Positions 10,233-19,842 of a DNA stretch of 64,000 nucleotides are shown one piece after another; the stretch's first letter is position 1, and every line of letters begins with the position of its first letter. Position numbers and translations under genes: made by a program. The stretch lies in NCBI GenBank assembly GCA_018806915.1, contig JAGKQI010000098.1, forward strand, positions 558,001-622,000, given 5' to 3'. The stretch comes from Phytophthora colocasiae. Its lineage: Eukaryota; Oomycota; Peronosporomycetes; Peronosporales; Peronosporaceae. Under the pieces are notes generated by a model. It ran no database searches and was not told the DNA's origin. It was given only the letters and a program-made list of their open reading frames with translations.

Positions 10233-11780
10233 CTAGGGTTGGTAGTCCGACTGAGCAGCGCGAGATGCCTGGAAGGCCTTCTCGAGACCGTCGACACGGT
10301 CGATCAACCGGCTCACTCTCGTCCCAAGACCGGACGAGAGGTTCGAGGCAGTCTGAGCTGCCTCGCAGACCTCAGCACGGAGGACACGAACCTCCTGCTT
10401 CAGAGCCGCTATCTCAGCGCTCTGTGTCTGCTCCAGCGCAGCAACTCGATCGTGCAGGGCACGATCGTCATGGTCATAGCGTTGACCATGCGGAGGGAGT
10501 GTTCCCACCCCCTCCGCCGCCGTTGCGCGACGCGTGTGGAGCGATCCGCTGGATTGTTGAGCGGATCGTGGCTCATAGGAGAACGAACTCTCAAGGGGTT
10601 CGTTTTCGTATTCGTTGGAGAGGATTTCCTCCCCATCGAGATACATGGGAGCCGCGGAACGTCCTGATGGAGGACGTTCCGGAAATGGTGAGGGCGTACG
10701 AAGCCCACCATAACTTGCAGGGGTAAGCCCTGCACGAGGAGTGCTGCGGTTAGCCACAGCACTCGGAGCCTCGCGTGGCACAATACGACCACGGAGCTCC
10801 TTGATGTGATCGGGTACACGGACGACCGTGTACCCCAGGAGATCACTTTCAGTGAGACGTGTTGCCAAGGGTTGGCAACACGGGCAGGGTGTGCCAAAGG
10901 GAACGGCACATGGGATCCCCGCTTCCATGGACTGATCATGGAGGCGTTCACACTTACCACGCGTAGTGTAAGTGTAGTAGCGATCGCGAGCCGCAGCAAC
11001 GCGCTCGCGATATGCCTTCGGGTCTTTGTTGAAGTTTTCAACAAAGGCGTTCCACGACTGACAAAGTGCCTGCCACTCTGGCACTTTGCTCTTGCGCGAA
11101 GTCTTCTTCGCTGCATAGTATCGGAGCTCGTGGAAGAGCCCGATATAGTAGTCGCGTCTTTGAGTCTCGGACTCAAAGACAACCTTAGCGGCGACGTCGT
11201 CGTCGTTGATACTGTTGCATGAGTACAACAGTATCGGGTTCGGTGGTGAACTAGCACCGAACCGATCATGGATTTCTGCCTCAGTAGGCGTCCATGGCGT
11301 GCGCACTGGCGGATCAGTGCGCGGGGCAGTGAGCGCCCTCGGCATGGGGGACGCTTCATCATCACTGCGCGGACGCTTCGAGCTTGAAGCGTCCGAGGCC
11401 TCATCACGAGGTCGTCGAGATCCCACGGGTGGGTCTGACGTGTCTTCGGACGAAGACACGGGAGCGGGAGCCTTGACATCAACCTCCCCATCCTCGACAT
11501 CCTCCTCGTAGTCGAGGATGTCTTCGTAGTCCTCTCCAAAGAGTTCTTTGAGAGGGACAGCAGGATTCTTAATCTCTGCTAGAGAAGAAGACTTCTTCTT
11601 CTTCTCATGCTTCTCCTTATGGAGAGCATGGTACTTGGTGACAGAGAGCTTCTCTGTCGGACCGCTGGAAGCAGCAGTACTAGTGGGCACTGCTGAGGTC
11701 GTTATTCCTGCTGCAGAGGCAGCAGGTGAGGCTTGCGCGTCCGCAGAAGCGGACGGAGACGTGGGCGTTGGCGAGTCCAT
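10233..11780 (-). CDS. Antisense ORF of element B (515 aa, coiled coil)
   Basis: Intact minus-strand ORF with an ATG at 11780, 101 bp from the 3' LTR, ending inside the pol linker; it overlaps pol by 494 bp. Seen in the protein: a Ser/Ala/Thr-rich N-terminus, a lysine run (HEKKKKSSS), an acidic stretch (DILDYEEDVEDGEVD), a central region with SWNAFVENFN and a Cys cluster (CERLH ... CAVPFGTPCPCC), then a C-terminal heptad-like segment beginning DRVAALEQTQSAEIAALKQE. No known family recognised. The ORF has no frameshift although the sense genes of the same copy have several. Transcription would need a promoter reading leftward from the 3' LTR. A structural, silencing-suppressor or targeting role are all possible; none is shown. 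Confidence 0.6.
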   Translation of the reverse strand: MDSPTPTSPSASADAQASPAASAAGITTSAVPTSTAASSGPTEKLSVTKYHALHKEKHEKKKKSSSLAEIKNPAVPLKELFGEDYEDILDYEEDVEDGEVDVKAPAPVSSSEDTSDPPVGSRRPRDEASDASSSKRPRSDDEASPMPRALTAPRTDPPVRTPWTPTEAEIHDRFGASSPPNPILLYSCNSINDDDVAAKVVFESETQRRDYYIGLFHELRYYAAKKTSRKSKVPEWQALCQSWNAFVENFNKDPKAYRERVAAARDRYYTYTTRGKCERLHDQSMEAGIPCAVPFGTPCPCCQPLATRLTESDLLGYTVVRVPDHIKELRGRIVPREAPSAVANRSTPRAGLTPASYGGLRTPSPFPERPPSGRSAAPMYLDGEEILSNEYENEPLESSFSYEPRSAQQSSGSLHTRRATAAEGVGTLPPHGQRYDHDDRALHDRVAALEQTQSAEIAALKQEVRVLRAEVCEAAQTASNLSSGLGTRVSRLIDRVDGLEKAFQASRAAQSDYQP

Positions 11781-11860
11781 TGCGAAATGAACTCGGATTC
11801 TCTCGGGAACTTGACGGTCTTGTCAAGTTCTGTTGATTGACGTATCGAGACCGATACGTC

Positions 11861-11880
11861 GAATCTTAACGGGTGGATGG
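11861..11880 (+). other. Candidate polypurine tract of element B
   Basis: The sequence GGGTGGATGG directly precedes the 3' LTR. It is weakly purine-rich compared with the tracts of C and E. Confidence 0.4.
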
Positions 11881-12340
11881 TGTAACGGGGTTACACGTAC
11901 AAGTGGTTGTACCACTTGTAACTCTAACAGTTAGGATAACTGTTAGAGGTTGGAAATGGGCCTCAGACCTTGGTGTGCTGTACACACCAATGGATACATG
12001 GGCGAACCACATTATTGGGTGGTTCGTGTGCATTTGTGCATATTATTGGTAGAAAGTAACGGATTTCTACCAATCACTGAGCAGAGTTTCTGCCAACCAC
12101 ACGTTGGCAGACCCTTTAGAAATAGATAACAAACAGTTTTAGGAGGTCCATAATTGGCTTATGCCAAATTCAATAACAGTTCTCATTTTACGGTATTTTG
12201 CAGTTTAATTTAGTTATATTTGATTTAATTATACTTATTTAAATAAGTATACTTAAATTAAGTCTATTCTAATTGCACGCTTCCTCATACACGTAAGCGC
12301 ACGTGTACGCCATCTAATAGGTCTAGGTAGACCCATTACA
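11881..12340 (+). repeat. 3' LTR of element B
   Basis: 460 bp, identical to the 5' LTR except 12019 (G; A at 4435). Followed by the second CACTA target copy at 12341-12345. Confidence 0.97.
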
Positions 12341-12345
12341 CACTA

Positions 12346-12522
12346 GGGCTATCAAGATCTCAAGTGTTGGCGTGGAGTTCCGAATTGCAGATTAAGACAA
12401 CGAAAAAAGAACTAGAGGCTGCTGAAGAAACCGAAGAGACGTTTTCGAGGGAGGTCAAGCTCATAAACCACCAGTACTGTATCATCAGTGAGCTGGTGTC
12501 AATGAACAAAGCTTTGACAGAA
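12346..12522 (+). pseudogene. Crypton-like recombinase, 3' part after element B
   Basis: Continues in frame with the ORF that ends at 4296 once B and one CACTA copy are removed. It encodes a helical, Glu-rich tail (KKELEAAEETEETF) and is cut off at 12522 by the 5' LTR of element C. The same ORF was thus hit twice by Gypsy elements. What followed it before C arrived is not visible on the far side of D. Confidence 0.75.
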
Positions 12523-12932
12523 TGTAACGGGGTTACACGGCGCTGCGCGCCTTGGCTACAGTTGGTGTGCTATACACCATCCAGGTCACAAGTCACAGAT
12601 CTGTGTACGACACATAGTGTTTCTCACATGTCACATATGTAGCCAGTTGCTGGCAGTTAGCTCAGAGCCACACATTGCATTTTGGTTAGGATTTAGTATG
12701 CTAGATACTAAATCCGTTACATTTAGGATTAGGGCAATAAAGTCAATAAAAATAAGTTTGCATTTTACATAATTAGTGTTAGTTCCTTTATTATAGGGAC
12801 ACTGATTGTGAGAGTCCCGTATTTAGTGGACTACTTGGTTCTTGTATAGAACCGAAGGCTAGTGCCTTGCAAGCAGGACTCTACGAGTCAACCAAACTTC
12901 CTCTGTGCCGTGCACACCTACGCAGCCCCGCA
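12523..12932 (+). repeat. 5' LTR of element C
   Basis: Starts TGTAACGGGG at 12523. The right edge is taken at CCCCGCA; the A copy reads CCCGCTGCA there, so the last bases and the primer site (now TCGGTAGCAC) have mutated. D shares this altered end. Confidence 0.8.
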
Positions 12933-12991
12933 GCCTCGGTAGCACTTGTAGTCAATCCAACTCCTGAGTTGAAGACTGTTTCTCTGTGAGA

Positions 12992-13962
12992 ATGGAGCAA
13001 GAAGCATACGCTCACTTGCCTCCGAGTCAGCAGGACACGCTTAACAAGCTTACGTCCTTGCTGGGCCCGGAAGTATGGCGCACCTTGCGTCCCAAGGGCC
13101 GGAGGCCGTCAACGCGCGCCTCGAGGCATTTGCCTCGTACGAGAACGCTCTCGTTGAGCACATCCAGCGGAATATAAAAGGGGTTAACCCCGCTCCGAGA
13201 GCTAAGCCCGTCACGCTTAGCGTGAAGACCTTTCACGGGCACGAAGGAGAGAACCTCCTGTTGTGGACCCGAGAGGTCGAAATGGCCATGGGGGACGCTA
13301 TGCTCCAGTTGGAAGGCCAACGCGTGGCATTCGCCATCTCTAAGCTCGAAGGGCGAGCACGAGAATGGGCTTTGACGTCTGGGACGTCGGTAGAAATGGC
13401 CTTCCCCACTTGGGGTGAGCTAAAGGCCAAGCTTACGCAAGTTTTTGCTCCGCCTAACCAGGCGTATCGCGTGCGGTCACGCTTCCTTGCTTGCCGACAG
13501 GGCAAGAAGGACCTGGTGGACTATGTCCAAGAGCTGCGCACGCTCATTGCCGGCATGGCTGCCGACCCTCTACCTGAGGTGGTCGCCCTGACCGTCTTCA
13601 TGGAAGGCTTGCGAGCTGGCGTGGCCAGGACGGAGGCATTCCGTCATAGCCCCCGCAGCTTCGAAGACGCTGTCAGCGTAGCATTGAATGCCGAACACAA
13701 CTTTAAGTTGTCGAGGGTCGGTGCTATCAGCACAGGGTCCGGGGGACCCGAGCCCATGGACCTCAGCTATGCTGAAGATGAAGTAGCCGACCTACGAGCT
13801 GCGGTGCAGCGTATGAGCACCCGCCGGTGCTATACATGCGGCAGTCCCTCACACCTGAGGACCAACTGCCCTCTGCGCGAGGAGCGCGCCGGCCAGAATG
13901 GCTGCAACCCTGCCGCGAGTCCCGCTTTGGGCTCTGCCCAGGGAAACGACGGCTCCCAGTAG
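12992..13962 (+). pseudogene. Gag of element C (frameshift near start)
   Basis: Same Gag as in A. The ATG at 12992 opens a frame that is lost at about 13071, where one G is missing (GGAAGTATGG against GGAAGGTATGG in A). From 13075 the proper frame continues through the capsid region and the zinc knuckle [14 protein letters not shown] to TAG 13960-13962 in the junction hairpin. D carries the same deletion, so it predates the duplication of C and D. Confidence 0.85.
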
Positions 13963-13982
13963 ACGCGGGGCGGTCTACTGGG
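13941..13982 (+). promoter_or_regulatory. -1 frameshift signal (element C)
   Basis: GGGAAAC (13941-13947, phase G GGA AAC), spacer GACGGCT, then hairpin CCCAGTAGA (13955-13963) / TCTACTGGG (13974-13982) with loop CGCGGGGCGG. Gag stop TAG at 13960-13962. A GCCCC at 14026-14030 could in principle pair with the GGGGC of the loop, but it also sits in its own small hairpin. Confidence 0.7.
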
Positions 13983-16900
13983 GAAGAACTGAGTTCTGCA
14001 GTGCGTGAGAGGCACCGGGGGCTCAGCCCCGAAGAGCTCCGTGCTCTTGAACACGGAACGTGTGAGCAAGCAGGGCTTGCTGGTCGTCCAGGTGGACGTG
14101 AAGGGCTTCGAGAAGCCGTGGATCGTGTTGATCGATTCGGGAGCGTCTGGCAACTATGTCAGACGCTCCACCGTTGGCGGTAGTCAGCAGTATGCGGAGG
14201 CGCTTCGAGCGCGAAGAGGTGACACAGTCACAGTCCGTCTAGCGACGGGCGTCCGTGTCACGGCAGCCAAGGTCCCCATGGACCTGCGGCTGAAGTTCTT
14301 GGACTTCGATAGCGTGGAACGCTGCTTGGTCCTGGACCTGGATTCGAGGTACGACCTCATCGTTGGCATGGCATGGCTGGAGCGCCACGAGTCATGGATT
14401 GATTGGAGGTCGAAGACCTTAGGTGCTACGCACTTCTCTCCTAGTGGAGCTTTGGCGAGTCATGAACCCACCTCTGCTAGGAAGCAGAAGCGCTATTGGC
14501 GCGAGCATCGAGCCGAGTCGGCTATGATGCTGGAAGTCGGTGTGTCCGAGCTAGTGGACAGCACCGAGTGCGAGGACCGCAGTCCTGTTGAGCGCGTAGC
14601 GCTGGTTGACAGTGAGTCAACGTGTGGGCAGAGCCCACGTAATCCCTGTTGGGAGGCACGTACTCCGCCGAGCGATGCTGGTCGTGGACCAAGTAGATCG
14701 CTGAATGTCTCTGACATTGGACCAGCTACGGTCATTGATTGTGCAGCGGCACGTACTCCGCTGAGCGACATCGGTCATCGACCGAGTGGATCGCTGAGTG
14801 TCTCTGACACTGGGCCGAGAGAGGCCGACACTTGTGCGACGGCACGTACTCCGTCGAGTGGACGTTCTTCGGCTAGACGACGACGTCGTAAGGCCCTTTG
14901 GGCGAGACGCTCTGCGTCTGAGTCGTCCGTGACGTCGAGTGCCGACGCACAGGAGGGCTGTGGGCAGCTATACACTCTGGTTGATGGATGGAGTGGACGG
15001 CAGTGCCGAAGGCAGCGTCCTGCTGGACGAACTGCCGAGTGTTGACAAGCTCCTTGAGCTAGAGGAGATGTCGTTCGCCGACTTTGGCGATGCCTTGAAG
15101 GCTGGCGAACTCGCCGAGGTGGTCATCGTCCGACCTGAAGAGAAGTTAAACTCATCGTCCCTCGTTGACGAGTCCGTCTTGGCCGAAGTCAAGAGGGCGT
15201 TGAACGCCAGGAGTGGATCGGAGATCCTCAAGAATCCCTCGGATCCCTTCTACTCCTTGCTGAAGGAATATGGAGACGTTGTCTCGAAGGAACCACCGAG
15301 TGGCCTGCCTCCTGACAGAGGCGTTCGTCACGAGATCGACTTAGTTCCCGGAACTAAATACTGCGTGGCCCGGCAGTGGCCTCTTCCTAAAGAGCAATGC
15401 GATGTCATTGACGCCTTCTTCCGTGCGAAGCACGCGGCGGGTCTCGTGCGCGAGAGCAAGTCTCCGCACTCCGCGCCTACGTTCTGTGTCAGAAAGCCGA
15501 ATGGCAAGTGGCGTATCGTTCACGCTTTTAACAAGCTCAACGCTGCCACGATTCCGGCGCAGACGCCGATTCCTAGGAAGGATGTTCTTCAGAACAACAT
15601 GGTGGGCTGCACCATGTACAGTGCGCCCGACTTAGTCGATGGCTACTATCAGCTGCTCATGCGAGCCAGTGATATTCCGCTTACAGCGGTGAGCACCCCG
15701 AGCGGTATGCTCTGGGAGTGGCTCGTCATGCCCCAAGGGCTGTCGAATGCGCCTGCAACGTTCAATCGTCTGGTGACGCAGTTGTTCAGCCCCCTGCGGG
15801 CATTCGCACAGACGTACTTTGACGACGTGTTCGTCCACAGTCAGGCCGAACACGGCAAGACTGACGTCGAGGTGCACGTGGAAACACGTGAGAGCTGTGC
15901 TCGAGTGCATGCGCACGAACAAATTGTACGCCAACGCAGACAAGTGCGTCTTTGGCGCGGAAGAAATCCCCTTCCTAGGGTGCTTCATTGGGAAGCATGG
16001 CCTTCGTGCTGATCCAGCTAAGGTCAAGGCCATTGTGGACTGGCCGGTTCCCTTGAACCAGAAGGACTTACGTAAGTGGCTGGGCTTGGCCAACTACTTA
16101 CACAAGTATAGCGAGAACTACGCTGAGTTGGCTCGGCCACTGACGGATCTCCTTAAGAAGGATGCCGAATGGGTATGGCGTGCTGAGCACGAGAGTGCGT
16201 TCACTTGTATCAAGGATAGCCTGCTTCAGGCACCGATACTGGCGTTGCCAGACCCCGCTCGTCCGTTTATCGTCGTCTGTGACGCCTCGGACTTTGCCAT
16301 CGGCAGTGCTTTGCTACAAGCGGACGCCGAAGGGCGCGAACGCGTCATTGCGTTTGAGTCTCGGCAGCTCAAGGCTGCTGAGGAGAACTATCCAGTTCAT
16401 GACAAGGATCTACTTGCGATGAAGTACGCTCTCGAATTCAGGGTTCACCTGCTCGGCTCCAAGCCGTTTGTGATCTACACGGATCATGCGTCACTACGCA
16501 CAACGACGCAGTCGCCTCACCTCTCGCAGAGGATGGCCCGATGGCTCTCCTTCTTTGCGGAGTATAACTTCGAGGTGAAGTACAAGCCTGGCAGGCAGAA
16601 CGTCCTCGCTGACGCGTTATCACGTCGCCCGGACTATGCGTTATCTCATGTCACCTCGGTGACATCGTCCGTGACGGATATGGTTCGAGCAGCGTACGCT
16701 CAGGACGACTCCTGTGTCGCGCTGCTTCAAGCTCTAGGGAGCGATGAGTTTAAGGGAGCAAAGGTGACTCTGTCACGACGCCAAAAGGCTACAGCCTGGA
16801 AGGCGGTCTGCTGTACTACAGCACGGGTCAGGATGACCCACCACGTGTGGTGGTTCCTCACGATGAGGATCTGAAGTACCGTATCCTCTACGAGGCCCAT

Positions 16901-18580
16901 GACACACCCACAGGCGGCCACCACGGTCGCGAGAAGACCTACGGCTCGGTGAGCTCCATGTACTGGTGGCCGAAGATGTACAAGGGGGTCAGCACAAATG
17001 TGCACACGTGCGAGACGTGTCAGCGGGTTAAACCCTCGCCGCATGCGGCTGCGCCTTTGGCGAGCTTGCCTGTACCCTCTGGGTGTTGGCAGTCCATAAG
17101 TATGGACTCTGTGGTTGGCCTGCCGAAGGACTCGGCAGGAAACACGGGCGTGGTGGTCTTTGTTGACCGTCTGAGCAAGATGGCTCACCTAGCGGCTGTG
17201 CCGGACACCGTCGATGGCGCTAGTACAGCGACGTTCTTTATCGATCGGGTCTTCCGCCAGCATGGGCTACCAGAGACCATTGTCTCGGATCGAGACCCCC
17301 GTTTCACGGGTCACTTCTGGACATCCGTCTTTTAAGTGCTTGGCACTCGACTGGACATGTCCACGGCGGACCATCCGCAGACCGACGGTCAGACTGAACG
17401 CGTGAACTGCGTCCTGAAGGACATCCTCCGCAGCGTATGCGCTGGAACGCCGAAGCGTTGGAGCGCTATGCTCACTCTCGTTGAGTTCTCAATGAACAAC
17501 GCGGTGCATGCCTCGACAGGCTTCACCCCGTTCTACGTGAACGGCCTTGCGCATCCGCGCGTCCCGCTCACTCCGCCACGCGGTAGCCTTGGGCTTGGTG
17601 GGGGAGAGGCTGTGCCGTCGCTCGACTCCGAGCTTGCTGATGTCAGCCCCCTTGCTGCTCGCAAGCAAGTCCATGACTTCCTCTCGATGAGGCTTAGCGT
17701 CTTACGCCGTGTGCGTGACGCAATGGCTGAAAGCCAAGATGTTCAAAAGGAACAAGCTGATGCCAAAGGCAGAAGCAACATGTGGGAGTTCAAGGTCGGT
17801 GACCACGTTTTATTAAACGCTAAGAACCTGCCTACACACGCAGTGTCAGCCGTCTTCAAGACGAAGTTGCGGCCGCGCTTCATTGGACCGTTCACGGTCG
17901 TGGCCAAGAAGGGCCTGGCATACACGCTTGACTTGCCAAAGCGTATGCGAACACATCCTGTGTTCTACGTGGGCTTGCTTAAGCCATATCGGGACCCTGC
18001 TCTTGTGAGTTCTGAGGCGCTGGCGCCGAGTCGGACGAAGGCTGCACGGCAGCAGGTGGCAGAGCCACAGGTGGTTGCATCCGAACCAACAGGTCTTGTC
18101 GATCCGGAGCAACGTGATGCTCGAGGTCATAGACCCGCTGATGCAGCACCAGAGGCGACTCAGACCGGTCCCCGCGACTCTAAGTCTCCTCGAGACCAGT
18201 CGCTAAGCGATGGGTCGGATGACCGACGTGGTGGTCGTGCTCCTTCACCGAGCCCACGCGGGTCTGCAAGCAATGCAGCGCGTCTACATTTGCAGCACGA
18301 GAACCCATCGACCGCTCGTCCTCCTCCCGCTCTGCTCGATGAGCAAGGTGAGCTTCACTATCACGTGGATCGCCTGATGGCGCGGCGTCGTCGCCGAGGT
18401 CACAACCAGTATCTGGTGAAGTGGCGAGGTTACCCTCACTCACAGAACTCGTGGGAGTTTGAGGTGCCACTACGGCAGGATTGCCCCGACGTCGTTGACG
18501 CGTATGATCGGGCACCCCCGGTGTTAGACCGCCCGTTGGGCGTGCGACGGAGTCGCCGGGTGCCAAGCACCTCCCACTAA
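13963..18580 (+). pseudogene. Pol of element C: protease to chromodomain (broken)
   Basis: Protease motif LIDSGASGNYV (14127 on); RT with YSAPDLVDGYYQ and YFDD (about 15814-15825); RNase H with CDASDFAIG, YTDHASL and the complete ADALSRRPDY linker that B lacks; integrase zinc finger (GHHGREKTY ... CETCQRVK); catalytic core (MDSVVGL, SDRDPRF, TERVN); chromodomain (VDRLMARRRR ... WRGYPHSQNSWEF). Breaks: 1-nt insertion near 14088, frame change near 15000, frame change near 15880 in RT, frame change near 16810-16870, and TAA 17333-17335. It ends at 18580 after the chromodomain. Enough is intact to place the element among chromodomain-bearing Gypsy elements. Confidence 0.88.
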
Positions 18581-19455
18581 GGTGGGAGTCCACAGGGTCG
18601 TTGCTGAGCTCAGGCTCTGACCCGTAGCTGCAATACTTGCAGCAAGCACGTCGGTGCTGTCGATGTGGCATCGAATGCTCAAACTGCAAGCTCAGTAGAG
18701 CTACATGCGCCTGGCGCGCGTGTTTCAAGGGTCTATGACCCTTTAACAACACTGGCCTATGGCCCGGAGCTTCGCGATCATGAAGCGAAGATGGTTCGTG
18801 ATGAACAACCGTCTTAATGACGTTCTCTCTAAACGGAAAGTGGTGATGGAAACGGATTCTATCCGATCACCTGACGCTGGAAGCGTTCAATGGGTATGAC
18901 TATGTCATGAGGCACTGTGGATGCCAGGGATGCCAATGCATTGGACCCCGCATGCTGCATAGCAGTAGGAGGTAGGCAAGCTCCTCCTAAGCGACAGCTT
19001 AGCTGTCTGGTGCTCGTTGTCGTGTCTACGACTGTGCCGAGCACGTGTATTCACAAGACACAGTGTCTGTGACACATAGTGGCGCTTGCGCCTGCTTCAA
19101 GGACAACTTGGGCATCAAGCCCTGCACACAGTGCTCATCCGAGGGTCACGTTAACAGTGAAGCGAGTGGGCCCCACTGCTATGTTGTTCGTGGAACCGTT
19201 GGTAGCTTGGAAGGCTTGCCCTGTGGATCACTGATCCAGTAATATCATAGATACGCCACCTGTGGCCTTCTTGCCATGCCCGTAGAGCCCCTTGACTCGA
19301 GCCAGTAGGCCCAGGTGTGTGCCAAGTGGCATCGCGTACGGAAGCGTGTAACACGCACGAGAGACAGCGCCGTCCGCGCAAGACAAGGTGCCGTGGCCAT
19401 CAGCCGATAATCGCGTCGTGTGTTTACACTTTCCGGATACGGTATCCGGAATCTT
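18581..19455. other. 3' region of element C between pol and LTR
   Basis: About 870 bp in the same position as the antisense ORFs of B and E. Only fragments are open: plus 19045-19242 with several Cys (GACACFKDN, CTQCSSEG) and minus 18180-18752 and 19151-19381. The minus strand near 19340 reads TLPYAMPLGTHLG, faintly like IPCAVPFGTPCP of the B antisense protein. It may be a decayed antisense gene; the link is weak. Confidence 0.35.
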
Positions 19456-19469
19456 GGTGGGGGAGAGAG
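19456..19469 (+). other. Polypurine tract of element C
   Basis: GGTGGGGGAGAGAG immediately before the 3' LTR, a typical plus-strand primer site. Confidence 0.75.
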
Positions 19470-19842
19470 TTAAACGGGGATGTTACACGAATGTTTCTCG
19501 TTGGTGTGTGACACACGTGGATACATTTATGTGGGTACATAATGGTGTGGCAAACACGAGTAGATACATAGATGCCTCACGTTGCATTTTGATTAGGATT
19601 TAGTATGTTAGATACTAAATCCGTTAAATTTAGGATTAGGGCAATAAAGTCAATAAAAATCAGTTTGCATTTTACATAGTTAGTGTTAGTTCCTTTGTTA
19701 TAGGGACACTGACTCTGTGAGTCCCGTATTTAGTGGAATACTTGGTTCTTGAATAGAACCGAAGGCTAGTGCCTTGCAAGCAGGACTCTACGAGTCAACT
19801 AAACTTCCTCTGTGCGGTGCACATCTACGCAGCCCCGCTGCA
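19470..19842 (+). repeat. 3' LTR of element C
   Basis: Starts about TTAAACGGGGATGTTACAC and ends CCCCGCTGCA at 19842. Its first 100 bp match the LTR start of D, not the 5' LTR of C. From GGATTTAGTA on it resembles all copies. Confidence 0.82.

Larger units (their letters stand above)
5789..10726 (+). pseudogene. Pol of element B: protease, RT, RNase H, integrase, chromodomain (broken)
   Basis: Order visible: protease motif VDSSASNNFV (5959 on), long repeat-rich hinge (6300-7300), RT with FSALDLRDGFYQ and YFDD (8193-8204), RNase H with CDASDFAIG and YTDHASL, integrase zinc finger (GHPGREKTY ... CEVCQRVK), the D,D-35-E core (MDFVFGL, SDRDPRF, NERVNR) and a C-terminal chromodomain (IVERIV ... 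WRGFPPHRDTWEP, 10555-10690). Defects: protease D-S-G-A is D-S-S-A (codon 5968), a frameshift near 7780, TAG 8475-8477, TAA 8538-8540, and a deletion with stop near 8952 that removes the RNase H-integrase linker. The copy therefore cannot make all enzymes itself. Confidence 0.9.
4297..12340 (+). mobile_element. Complete Ty3/Gypsy (chromodomain) element B
   Basis: An 8,044-bp LTR retrotransposon with 460-bp LTRs, a CACTA target duplication, a primer site, gag, pol and a 515-codon antisense ORF before the 3' LTR. The LTRs differ at one base (4435 A versus 12019 G), which points to recent insertion. The coding frames nevertheless have several disabling changes. It sits inside the Crypton-like recombinase ORF, whose halves join in frame across the target site. 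Confidence 0.96.
12933..14627 (+). repeat. Inverted-repeat arm 1 (matches 19843-21537)
   Basis: 1,695 bp from the primer site into the protease hinge. It is repeated in reverse orientation at 19843-21537 with the same length, so no net insertions or deletions, and only scattered substitutions. Both arms share the gag 1-nt deletion and the protease 1-nt insertion. Confidence 0.88.
12523..19842 (+). mobile_element. Ty3/Gypsy element C (A family), LTRs not matched
   Basis: Plus-strand element with 5' LTR, gag, pol, an 890-bp 3' region, polypurine tract and 3' LTR. The first ~170 bp of the 5' LTR are of the A type (TGTAACGGGGTTACACGG), whereas the 3' LTR starts with the D type (AACGGGGATGTTACACG). 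No target duplication is present: CAGAA precedes the left LTR and CCACA follows the right one. The right LTR ends directly against truncated element D. Confidence 0.9.

Noticed and set aside
13827..14183. Separate 118-codon ORF spanning the gag-pol junction of C and D
   Set aside because: It is the -1 reading of gag running into protease, explained by the frameshift signal and the following 1-nt insertion.
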